Assembly (NCBI RefSeq): GCF_001570545.1
Contig: NZ_BBXD01000008.1
Span: 248,001-312,000, forward strand
Source: Herbidospora mongoliensis
Lineage (GTDB): Bacteria > Actinomycetota > Actinomycetes > Streptosporangiales > Streptosporangiaceae
DNA length: 64,000 nucleotides
Direction: 5' to 3'
Part shown: piece by piece, positions 47,605 through 55,615 of the stretch
Layout: every line of letters starts with the position of its first letter
How positions within the stretch are numbered: position 1 is the first letter of the stretch
Made by a program: the position numbers and the translations under genes
The notes under the pieces: generated by a model
Databases searched by the model: none
What the model saw: only the letters and a program-made list of their open reading frames with translations
Told to the model about the DNA's origin: nothing

Positions 47605-47681
47605 ACGTACCGAAGGTATCCTGTGATGACGACGTTAAAGTACTCTCGGTACGTTGTCAAAGTACCGCAGGTACTTAAGTT
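47605..47681. promoter_or_regulatory. TetR operator array and divergent promoters
   Basis: Three related palindromes: 47605-47621, 47637-47655 and the perfect AAGTACCGCAGGTACTT at 47660-47676. Site 3 fills the spacer of the rightward promoter (TTGTCA 47654-47659, TAAGTT 47676-47681); site 2 fills that of the leftward promoter (minus strand TTGACA, 17 bases, TAACGT). Repression of both genes is inferred. Confidence 0.75.
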
Positions 47682-47693
47682 AGGCTGGCGAGC

Positions 47694-48359
47694 GTGACTT
47701 TCCAGCGGGCGCGAACCGAAGAGCAGCGGGAGATCCGCCGACGGGCGATCCTCGACATGGCGTCGGCGATGCTCGACGAGATGCCCGTGGCCGCGGTCAC
47801 CCTGAACGAGCTCAGCCGCCGGGTGGGCCTGGCGAAGCCGAACGTGCTGCGTTACTTCGAGTCTCGCGAGGCGGTGCTGCTGGAACTGCTGAACCACTTC
47901 CTGCAGGAGTGGCTGACGGAACTGGCAGGCGAGCTGGCCGCCGGCGTCGACGAGAAGCTGCCCATGGCCGAGCGTGCGGCAGCGGTGGCCGAGATCCTCA
48001 GCCGATCACTCTCCGGGCGGGTGGTGCTGTGCGACCTTTTCGGCGCGCAGGGCGGCGTTCTGGAACACAACGTCTCCGTCGAGGTCGTGGCACGCTACAA
48101 GCGCGCCTCCCTGGACCGCCTGACGACCATGACCGCCCTGATCCAGAAGTACCTGCCGGAGCTGGGCGAGAACGCCACGCTGTTCAGCCTGCAAACCATG
48201 ATCATGGCCGGTGCGCTGGCGGCGTACAACACACCCCCACCCAGCCTGCAGGCGGCCTACCAGGCCGAGCCCGACCTGGCCCGCTTCCACTTGGACCTGA
48301 AGGACTCCTTGAAACTGGCCCTGACCGCGACCCTCCTGGGCGTGCTACCCCGCCGCTGA
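47694..48359 (+). CDS. TetR-family repressor
   Basis: The 221-aa protein has a TetR N-terminal HTH (residues 13-60, AVTLNELSRRVGLAKPNVLRYFESREAV split by the turn) and a helical ligand/dimerisation domain. Start GTG 47694 is 12 bases past its -10, so the leader is very short. It most likely represses itself and the divergent SDR gene through the palindromes at 47605-47676. Effector unknown. Confidence 0.87.
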   Translation: MTFQRARTEEQREIRRRAILDMASAMLDEMPVAAVTLNELSRRVGLAKPNVLRYFESREAVLLELLNHFLQEWLTELAGELAAGVDEKLPMAERAAAVAEILSRSLSGRVVLCDLFGAQGGVLEHNVSVEVVARYKRASLDRLTTMTALIQKYLPELGENATLFSLQTMIMAGALAAYNTPPPSLQAAYQAEPDLARFHLDLKDSLKLALTATLLGVLPRR

Positions 48360-48398
48360 CCCGCGTCGCACTGGAGCGCTCGGACACCACGAAGCAGC

Positions 48399-49424
48399 TC
48401 AGAAGTCGATTCTGGCCGCCACCGGCAGGTGGTCGCTGCCGGTGGCGGGCAGCACCCACGAACTCTTCGGCTGTACGCCGCGGACCAGGATCTGGTCGAT
48501 GCGCGCCACCGGGAACGTCGCCGGAAAGGTGAAACCGAAGCCGCCTCCGGCTGTCTCCTGGGCCGAGCGCAAAGACGAAATGAGAGAAGTGAACGCGCGG
48601 TCGTCCGTCGTCCCGTTCAGGTCACCGAGCAGCACCAACCGCTCGTTCTTCTCGGCGGCGACGGCCTTGGCGAGGGCTTGTGAGCCGCGGTCCCGGCTGT
48701 CCGTCCAGAAGCCGTTCCTGGGGAACACCCGTACAGACCCCAGGTGAGCCACATACACCGCAACCGGACCCTGTTCCGTGGCCACGGTGGTGCGCAGCGC
48801 CCGGTTGTAGGCCGCCTCGGCGGCGGCCGGAAGGGTGTCCGCCAGCGGTCCGGCGTCCATGCCGATGTCGACCGGCCGGATGTCCGTCAGCGGGAGCTTG
48901 CTCCACAGCCCGACCGTGCCCTGCACCGTGTGGAACGGGTAGGCCTCGGCGAGTTCCTGCTCGTACAGCGGCTTCGCCTGGGGGGTGATCTCCTCCAGGG
49001 CCAGCACGTCCGCGCCGGAGGCGGCCAGGTCGTGGGCGGTGCCGGCCGGGTCGGGGTTGGCGGCGCCGACGTTGTGGCTGACCACGGTGAGGTCGCCGCC
49101 GGGCTGGGACTTGTCGATGAGCAGCCCGCCGAAGAGGCTCAGCCACACCGCGACCGGCAGCAGCAGCGCGACCACCCCGGAGGCCGAGCGGCGCCACAGC
49201 GCCGCCGTCAGGAGCATCGGGATGAACACGCCGAACCACGGCAGGAAGGTGTCCACCAGGCTGCCGAGGCCGCCCCGGTCCGTGATCTGCGCGTGGAGGA
49301 GCATGAGCAGGCCGAGCAGCAGCGCCGGCGCCGCGAGCACGCGGCCGCGCTTCCACGGCCCCGGCTGGAGAACGGGCGGGGTGTCGGAACTCGTATCGAG
49401 GAGGTCCGGCTGTCTGACGGTCAC
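48399..49424 (-). CDS. Membrane-anchored endonuclease/exonuclease/phosphatase family protein
   Basis: A 341-aa protein: three N-terminal spans (about 28-48, 55-77, 80-103), then an extracytoplasmic EEP domain with SHNVGAAN, LALEEI, LGDLNGT and TGSDHLPVAA, covering the metal and catalytic His/Asp set of the family. Substrates of such actinobacterial proteins are unknown (phosphodiester or phospholipid head groups likely). GTG 49424 overlaps the VanY gene's stop, so they form an operon. Confidence 0.8.
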   Translation of the reverse strand: MTVRQPDLLDTSSDTPPVLQPGPWKRGRVLAAPALLLGLLMLLHAQITDRGGLGSLVDTFLPWFGVFIPMLLTAALWRRSASGVVALLLPVAVWLSLFGGLLIDKSQPGGDLTVVSHNVGAANPDPAGTAHDLAASGADVLALEEITPQAKPLYEQELAEAYPFHTVQGTVGLWSKLPLTDIRPVDIGMDAGPLADTLPAAAEAAYNRALRTTVATEQGPVAVYVAHLGSVRVFPRNGFWTDSRDRGSQALAKAVAAEKNERLVLLGDLNGTTDDRAFTSLISSLRSAQETAGGGFGFTFPATFPVARIDQILVRGVQPKSSWVLPATGSDHLPVAARIDF

Positions 49425-49999
49425 TGCTGCATCCTCGGGTCCTGGGTGGGGTCGGCGTACATGCGTGGGCAACCATGATCGATCGCATCGGTGCGGAGTT
49501 CGTAGTGCCAGGGTTCGTTCCGGTAGATCTGGCACAGGCCGTATTCGGCGCCGTGCTCGGACAGCCACGCCGTGGCGTCGAGCCGCCCGATGTCGACCGC
49601 GTCGCCTGACACGTGACGAGATCTCTTCGCGGTGGCCACCCACCGGGCGGCCTCCTCTTTCGAGCCGTACTTCGCGACCGCCTCACGGAGCAGCTCATTC
49701 TGGCGCTTGGGGGAACGCCAGCCGCTGTTGACGTAGAACGTGACCTCGTCCTCGGCGGCGTCGGTCGCCGCCTCGCGCAGGGCCCGGAGCAGGTCGGGGG
49801 CGAGGTGGGTGACGCCGGGATACTCCTCGTCGAACACGGTCACTCTGCGGGGGAGGGCGCCGTCGGCCTCGCCATGTGCCCACTGACGCTCCACGGATGC
49901 CGATACGGCCGGAGTGGGTGCGTATTTCGGCGCCTGGGCGGCGCAGGCTGTGGTGATCAGGCTCAAGGCGACGACGAGACGGCTCGATATCCGAGGCAT
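49421..49999 (-). CDS. VanY-type D-alanyl-D-alanine carboxypeptidase, lipoprotein
   Basis: A 192-aa M15B peptidase: signal peptide with a lipobox-like ITTAC (Cys19), Arg95 in NSGWRS, zinc ligands His129 and Asp136 (SRHVSGDAVDIG), catalytic Glu162 and zinc His165 (EPWHYE). It trims the terminal D-Ala of peptidoglycan precursors. Divergent from the VanR-like regulator gene 88 bases away, which may control it; a glycopeptide link is possible but no vanHAX genes are here. Confidence 0.87.
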   Translation of the reverse strand: MPRISSRLVVALSLITTACAAQAPKYAPTPAVSASVERQWAHGEADGALPRRVTVFDEEYPGVTHLAPDLLRALREAATDAAEDEVTFYVNSGWRSPKRQNELLREAVAKYGSKEEAARWVATAKRSRHVSGDAVDIGRLDATAWLSEHGAEYGLCQIYRNEPWHYELRTDAIDHGCPRMYADPTQDPRMQQ

Positions 50000-50086
50000 G
50001 CCGCCAGTGAAGGCGGCGCGGTGTTGTCAGCACGTATGCGGTTTTCGATACGCCGACGATATGCCCCTGTTCATACCATCGAGAGT

Positions 50087-50752
50087 GTGCGCGTGTTGAT
50101 CGTCGAGGACGAGCCCTATCTGGCCGAAGCCATCCGCGACGGTCTCCGTCTGGACGCGATCGCCGCCGACATGGCAGGTGACGGCGATACCGCTCTGGAG
50201 ATGCTGAGCGTCAACGGTTACGACATCGCCGTGCTCGACCGCGACATCCCGGGACCGTCCGGCGACGAGATCGCCAGGCACATCGTGGCCTCCGGCAGCG
50301 GTATGCCCATCCTCATGCTCACCGCGGCCGAGCGGCTCGACGACAAGGCCTCCGGGTTCGAGGTCGGGGCCGACGACTATCTCACCAAACCGTTCGAGGT
50401 TCGCGAGCTCGTCATGCGGCTGCGGGCGCTCGACCGTCGGCGGGCCCACAGCAGACCGCCGGTGCGGGAGATCGCCGGGCTGCGGGTGGATCCGTTCCGC
50501 AGGGAGGTCTACCGTGACGGCCGCTACATCGCGCTGACCAGGAAGCAGTTCGCCGTGCTCGACGTCCTCGTCGCGGCGGAGGGCGGGGTCGTCAGCGCCG
50601 AGGAGCTGTTGGAACGGGCTTGGGACGAGAACGCCGACCCCTTCACCAACGCCGTGCGCATCACGGTCTCGGCGCTGCGTAAACGTCTCGGCGAACCCTG
50701 GATCATCGCCACCGTTCCGGGTGTCGGCTACCGCATCGACACAGATGGATAG
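50087..50752 (+). CDS. OmpR-type response regulator (VanR/CseB-like)
   Basis: A 221-aa regulator: receiver with phospho-acceptor Asp51 (IAVLDRDIPG), Thr/Lys switch residues (MLTAAER, DDYLTKPFEV), and an OmpR winged helix (residues 130-220, LTRKQFAVLDVLVAAEGG, VGYRI). The GTG at 50087 is chosen because TACCAT lies 7 bases upstream (leaderless) and the receiver starts there. It overlaps its sensor gene by 8 bases. Confidence 0.88.
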   Translation: MRVLIVEDEPYLAEAIRDGLRLDAIAADMAGDGDTALEMLSVNGYDIAVLDRDIPGPSGDEIARHIVASGSGMPILMLTAAERLDDKASGFEVGADDYLTKPFEVRELVMRLRALDRRRAHSRPPVREIAGLRVDPFRREVYRDGRYIALTRKQFAVLDVLVAAEGGVVSAEELLERAWDENADPFTNAVRITVSALRKRLGEPWIIATVPGVGYRIDTDG

Positions 50753-51830
50753 AGCGCCCGGGTTGAGCGTTCGCCTCAAACTCACCCTCAGCTACGCCGG
50801 ATTCCTCATGCTCGCCGGGGGGCTGCTGCTCGGGGCGGTGTGGTTCTTCACGCTGCGCCATCTGCCCGAGTTCACGAATGTGCCCGGGGGCGTGCTGCCC
50901 CGCTCGATACTCCTGCGCGATCTCGCGTCGGCCGCGGGCGCGGTGCTGCTCCTGCTGCTGATGTTCGGGCTCGGCGGCGGGTGGATCCTGGCCGGGCGGA
51001 TGCTCGCCCCGCTGACGCGCATCACCGACGCCACCCGGCTGGCCACGACCGGATCGCTCTCCCACCGCATCCGGCTGCCCGGCCGCGCAGACGAGTTCAG
51101 GGAACTCGCCGACGTCTTCGACGGCATGCTCGAACGGCTCGAAGCACACGTCGCCGAACAGCGGAGGTTCGCGGCCAACGCCTCTCACGAGCTGCGCACC
51201 CCGCTCGCGATCTCCAAGGCGCTGCTGGACGTGGCCCGCACCGACCCCGACCGCGACATCGGCGAAGTCCTCGAACGCCTCCACTCCGTCAACACCCGGG
51301 CGATCGACCTCACCGAGACGTTGCTCCTGCTCAGCCGGGCCGAGCAGCGGTCGTTCACCCGCGAGCGCGTCGACCTGTCCCTCCTGGCGGAGGAGGCCGC
51401 CGAGACGCTTCTCCCGCTGGCGGAGAAGCGCGGCGTCACCGTCGAGACCTCCGGTGACATCACCCCGGCGATCGGATCGCCGACGCTCCTGCTGCAGCTG
51501 ACCACGAACCTCGTACAGAACGCGATCGTCCACAACCTGCCAGGCCAGGGCAGTGTGTGGGTCAGCACCAGCGTCGGCCCCACGACCGTGGTGCTGGCTG
51601 TCGAGAACACCGGCGAGAGGCTCAGCCCCCGGATGGTCTCGACGCTCACCGAACCGTTCCGGCGCGGCACCGAGCGGATCCACACCGACCACGCGGGCGT
51701 CGGCCTCGGCCTGGCGATCGTCAAGACCATCACCCACGCACACGACGGAACCCTCACCCTCACCCCGCGATCGGCCGGCGGGATCCGCGTCACCGTGGAG
51801 CTTCCCGCTCCTATGCACGGCCCCGGCTGA
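50745..51830 (+). CDS. Sensor histidine kinase partner
   Basis: A 361-aa kinase with two spans (15-37, 57-83), HAMP (85-137), His148 in the dimerisation helix (ANASHELRTPL) and an ATPase domain (LVQNAIVHN, GVGLGLAIVK). The short extracytoplasmic loop (about 20 residues) suggests it senses envelope or membrane signals. Cognate to the regulator just upstream (ATG overlaps its stop). Confidence 0.87.
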   Translation: MDRAPGLSVRLKLTLSYAGFLMLAGGLLLGAVWFFTLRHLPEFTNVPGGVLPRSILLRDLASAAGAVLLLLLMFGLGGGWILAGRMLAPLTRITDATRLATTGSLSHRIRLPGRADEFRELADVFDGMLERLEAHVAEQRRFAANASHELRTPLAISKALLDVARTDPDRDIGEVLERLHSVNTRAIDLTETLLLLSRAEQRSFTRERVDLSLLAEEAAETLLPLAEKRGVTVETSGDITPAIGSPTLLLQLTTNLVQNAIVHNLPGQGSVWVSTSVGPTTVVLAVENTGERLSPRMVSTLTEPFRRGTERIHTDHAGVGLGLAIVKTITHAHDGTLTLTPRSAGGIRVTVELPAPMHGPG

Positions 51831-54177
51831 GGGCGAGCCGGCCGGGCAGCGCCGTGGCGGCCAGGGCGAGGACGGCCGCGACCGAGATCACCGCCAGATA
51901 GGTGAGCGGCGGGATGTGCGGCACGGCCGAGCCGGTCATGCCCTTGCTGAACGCCGACAGGGTGACCAGCGCGATCGCCGTCCCGATGGTCACCGCGATC
52001 GCGACCGCGATCAGGGTCTCCAGCCTGAGCATCCGCAGGGTCTGCCGCCGGGTGGCGCCGACCAGGCGGAGCAGCGCGAGTTCCCGCCACCTCGCCGAGG
52101 TGGACATGGCCAGCGTGTTGACCACCGCGATGGCGGCGAACGCGATGATCAGGCCCATCGCCACGTAGTTCACCTCGGCGTCGGCCGCGCCCGCCGCCGC
52201 GGCCTGAGCCCGGTCGAGCACGCTGACGCCCGGCACGAGCCGTCGCAGGTCCGACCGGGTCAGCGAAGGGGCGGCGACCAGCACGGTGCCGAGCGGGTCG
52301 TCCACGTGCCGGACCACCAGCGCGTGGGAGAGCGTGAGGTCGCCGAATCCCAGGCCGCGGTCATAGAGCGCGATGACGCGGAGTTCGGCGGGGGTGCCGT
52401 CGCCGAGGGTCAGGCGGAGCTTCGCGCCCACCTCGACGCCGAGCCGCTCGGCCGCCGTGCGGCTGACCGCGACGGAGGCGTCGTCGAGGTCGTCCATCTT
52501 CCCGGCGACCACGCCCAGGTCCATGGTCTTGCTGAGGCCGTCAGTCGTCACGGCCTGCGCGCCGTACTTGTCCAGGCCCACCCGCACCGACGTGCGCAGC
52601 ACCTCCGTGACGGCTTCGACGCCGGGGATCCCGCGTACGACCGCCGCCGTGCCGGGACCGAGGATGTGCTCCGCTCGGGTGCCCGCCGTCGCCTGCGTCT
52701 GGGCCGCGTGTCCCATGGTGGTCTGGACGAACAGGATCGTGCAGGTCAACGCCACCATCAGGCTGAGTGGCGCGATGACCGAGGCCAGCCGCTTCGACCC
52801 GGCCCGCACGTTGGCGGTGGCCAGATAGCCGCTCACCCGGGACGGCCGCAGCACGGACGTCACCGTACGGGCGATCACCGGGCCGAGCAGCGCCACCGCG
52901 ATCGTCCACACCAGCGCGGTGAGCATGGTGACCGGGCCGGAGGCCGCCTCGGTCGACAGGACCGACAGCAGCACCGTCAGCGCCACCCCTGCCCCGGCGC
53001 ACAGCAGACCGGCGACCACCCTGACGGCGGGCATCCGCCCGGTCTCCACTTCCGCCTCGCCGAGCGCTTCCACCGGGCGGATCCGCACCGCGCGGCGGGC
53101 CGAGAGGCGGGCCGCCGCCCACGCCGCGATCGTGGTGGTCAGCAGGGCGGCGAGCAGGGGGAACGGGCTCACCACCAAATCGAGGTTGGCCGGCATCGCG
53201 CCGAGTGCGACGAACCTGGACCGCAACCAGAAACCCAGTCCCACGCCGCCCGCCGCGCCCAGCACTCCGGCCACCAGGCCGATCAGCACGGCCTCGCCGC
53301 CGAGCATCGCCCGGATCTGCCGGGGTGTGGCCGCGATGGCTCTGAGCAGGGCGATCTCCCGCTGGCGCTGCTGGATGGACAGCGCGAACGTGCCGACGAC
53401 GACGAGGATCGCGACCAGCAGTGAGGTGCCGCCGATGGCGCCGCCGAGGCTGATCAGCTTCACCCGCGACTTCTCGGCGTCCAGGAATTCCACGGTGCCG
53501 CGCTCGTCGCCCGTGTGGGTGAGCGCCGTCGTGCCTTTCAGCGCGGCTGAGACGTCCACCTCGGGGAAGACGCCGATCGCGCTGACCTGTCCCGGCCGAT
53601 CGGCCAGGCGCCGGGCCTCTTCGGTGGTGAAGAACAACGCGGGCAGGTTCTGCGCGGTGACGCCGGTGACCAGATAGGTCCTGGTCCCGGCCCCAGTCAG
53701 CACGGGGACCCGCGCGCCCACGGAGAACTCCGACGCGACCATCTCGCCCGCCGCTCTCGGTTCACGTCCGGCCCGCAGGGTGAACGGGGTGAGCGCCGCT
53801 GACTCCCAGCCGTGCCCGTGGAACCGGCGGTCGCCGACGTAGGCGGCGAAGGTCACCTCGGTGACCACCCGAGAGACGCCGGGGACCCGGCGCAGCCGAT
53901 CGGCCAGGGACTCCTCGACCCAGGCCCGCTCGGACAGCGGCTTGGCCTTGGTCTTGGTCTTCTCCGCCGACTTGCGGACCGTCTCGCGGACGAACTGGTC
54001 ACCCGTGACGATCACCGGGGCGCCCGCGTAGCGCTCAGGGGCGACGCCCCCACGCAGGCCCGTCTCCAGCAGCATGCCGCAGGCGCAGACCAGCGCGGCG
54101 GCGCAGAGCAGGGCGACGAACGCGCCCGCGAAGGCGGCCCTGCGGTGCCGGAGCGTCTTCACCGTCAGGGAGAACAT
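51811..54177 (-). CDS. FtsX/MacB-type ABC transporter permease
   Basis: A 788-aa permease: a first span (15-37), a large extracytoplasmic domain, an FtsX unit with spans near 250-370, a middle set of spans, a second extracytoplasmic domain and a C-terminal FtsX unit (spans about 675-780): the duplicated layout of FtsX-like exporters. The start overlaps the ATPase gene's last base. It converges on the histidine kinase gene with a 20-base overlap. Antibiotic or lipid export is inferred. Only this segment is coding; a longer open frame upstream is out of register with real genes. Confidence 0.85.
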   Translation of the reverse strand: MFSLTVKTLRHRRAAFAGAFVALLCAAALVCACGMLLETGLRGGVAPERYAGAPVIVTGDQFVRETVRKSAEKTKTKAKPLSERAWVEESLADRLRRVPGVSRVVTEVTFAAYVGDRRFHGHGWESAALTPFTLRAGREPRAAGEMVASEFSVGARVPVLTGAGTRTYLVTGVTAQNLPALFFTTEEARRLADRPGQVSAIGVFPEVDVSAALKGTTALTHTGDERGTVEFLDAEKSRVKLISLGGAIGGTSLLVAILVVVGTFALSIQQRQREIALLRAIAATPRQIRAMLGGEAVLIGLVAGVLGAAGGVGLGFWLRSRFVALGAMPANLDLVVSPFPLLAALLTTTIAAWAAARLSARRAVRIRPVEALGEAEVETGRMPAVRVVAGLLCAGAGVALTVLLSVLSTEAASGPVTMLTALVWTIAVALLGPVIARTVTSVLRPSRVSGYLATANVRAGSKRLASVIAPLSLMVALTCTILFVQTTMGHAAQTQATAGTRAEHILGPGTAAVVRGIPGVEAVTEVLRTSVRVGLDKYGAQAVTTDGLSKTMDLGVVAGKMDDLDDASVAVSRTAAERLGVEVGAKLRLTLGDGTPAELRVIALYDRGLGFGDLTLSHALVVRHVDDPLGTVLVAAPSLTRSDLRRLVPGVSVLDRAQAAAAGAADAEVNYVAMGLIIAFAAIAVVNTLAMSTSARWRELALLRLVGATRRQTLRMLRLETLIAVAIAVTIGTAIALVTLSAFSKGMTGSAVPHIPPLTYLAVISVAAVLALAATALPGRLALSRGRA

Positions 54178-54908
54178 CAGACCCACGCTCCCAGCCGGGT
54201 CATCCGCTCGGCGACCTGCTCCGAGGTGGGGGCCGTCAAGGTGTCGACGATCCTGCCGTCGGCCAGGAACAGCACCGCGTCGGCGTAGGAGGCGGCCACC
54301 GGGTCGTGGGTGACCATCACCACCGTCTGGCCCATTCCGTCCACGACCTCCCTGAGCAGGGTCAGCACGTCGCGGGCGGTCATCGTGTCGAGCGCGCCGG
54401 TCGGCTCGTCGCAGAACACGACCTCGGGCCTGGCGATCAGCGCCCTGGCGATGGCCACCCGCTGCTGCTGGCCGCCGGAAAGCTGCGCGGGGCGGTGGCT
54501 CGTCCGCCCTTCGAGCCCCACCCTGGACACGATCTCGTCCAGCCACGCCCGGTCGGCCTTCACGCCCGCCAGTCGCAGCGGGAGTGTGATGTTCTCGATC
54601 ACGGTGAGCGCCGAGATCAGGTTGAAGGCCTGGAACACGAAGCCGATCCGCAGCCTGCGCAGTTCGGTCAGCGCCGTCTCGTTCATTCCGGCCAGTTCGG
54701 TGCCGCCGAGCGTTACCGAACCCGAGGACGGCACGTCGAGCCCCGCCGCGCAGTGGAGGAACGTGCTCTTGCCCGACCCCGAAGGGCCCATGACCGCGGT
54801 GAAGCTCCCGCGTGGGATGCCCACCGACACCTCGCGCAGGGCCGCGACCGCGCCCTGGCCCTTGCCGTACACCTTGCTCACCGCGTCCAAGCGGACTACG
54901 TCTGTCAT
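54177..54908 (-). CDS. ABC transporter ATPase (LolD/MacB type)
   Basis: The 243-aa ATPase has Walker A GPSGSGKST (41-49), signature LSGGQQQRVAIARAL, Walker B VVFCDEPTGALD and H-loop VTHDP, the usual set of the MacB/LolD/SalX group. The ATG at 54908 is preferred over GTG 54917. It is co-transcribed with the permease and divergent from the NarL regulator at 55007. Confidence 0.9.
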   Translation of the reverse strand: MTDVVRLDAVSKVYGKGQGAVAALREVSVGIPRGSFTAVMGPSGSGKSTFLHCAAGLDVPSSGSVTLGGTELAGMNETALTELRRLRIGFVFQAFNLISALTVIENITLPLRLAGVKADRAWLDEIVSRVGLEGRTSHRPAQLSGGQQQRVAIARALIARPEVVFCDEPTGALDTMTARDVLTLLREVVDGMGQTVVMVTHDPVAASYADAVLFLADGRIVDTLTAPTSEQVAERMTRLGAWV

Positions 54909-55006
54909 GGCTTCCACCCTGCTGACCAGGCGCGGCGCGGGCCAGGGAGGCGATCACGCGCAGACCATGACCTCGTCCCGATCTGGACACTGGTAGACAT
55001 ACCGCT

Positions 55007-55615
55007 GTGATTCGTGTGCTTCTAGCCGAGGACCAGCACGTCATCAGGGGCGCCCTGGTCGCGTTGCTCGGCCTCGAACCGGACCTGGAGGTCGTCGCCT
55101 CGGTCGAGTCGGGCGACGCCGCCCTCTCTTCGGCCCTGGTCCACCGGCCGGATGTCGCGGTGCTCGACATCGACATGCCCGGCACGCTCGACGGTCTGGC
55201 CGCCGCCGCCGAGCTCCGGGTGAAGCTGCCGGCGTGCCGCACGCTCGTGCTGACCGGGCACGGCAAGCCGGGCCATCTGCGGCGCGCGCTCGGGGCGCAG
55301 GTGGACGGGTTCCTGCTGAAGACCGCGCCGCCCGAGGACCTGGTCGCGGCGATCCGCAAGGTCGCGGCGGGGGAGCGGGTGCTCGACCCCTCGCTGGCGG
55401 TCACCGCCTGGGATCTGGCCGACAATCCGCTGACGCCCCGCGAGGCCGATGTGCTGCGGCTGGCGGCAGGGGGCGCCGACGCGGCCGAGATCGCGGGCCG
55501 GCTCTTCCTGGGCGCGGGAACGGTGCGCAACTACCTGACCGCCATCGTCGCCAAGCTCAATGCCCGTAACCGCACGGACGCCGTCCGCATCGCCACCGAG
55601 GCGGGCTGGATCTAA
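55007..55615 (+). CDS. NarL-type response regulator
   Basis: A 202-aa regulator: receiver with Asp54 (VAVLDIDMPG), Thr and Lys switches (LVLTGHG, FLLKTAPP) and a LuxR-type HTH (LTPREADVLRLAAGGADAAE, AGTVRNYLTAIVAKLNARNR). Start GTG 55007. It lies 98 bases from the divergent ABC genes and converges on the tandem kinase with stops overlapping; it likely responds to that kinase and controls the ABC transporter (inference). Confidence 0.88.
   Translation: MIRVLLAEDQHVIRGALVALLGLEPDLEVVASVESGDAALSSALVHRPDVAVLDIDMPGTLDGLAAAAELRVKLPACRTLVLTGHGKPGHLRRALGAQVDGFLLKTAPPEDLVAAIRKVAAGERVLDPSLAVTAWDLADNPLTPREADVLRLAAGGADAAEIAGRLFLGAGTVRNYLTAIVAKLNARNRTDAVRIATEAGWI

Noticed and set aside
54178-55530. Continuation of the permease frame upstream to about 55530
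   Set aside because: Real ATPase and regulator genes occupy this stretch in other frames; the permease starts naturally at ATG 54177.
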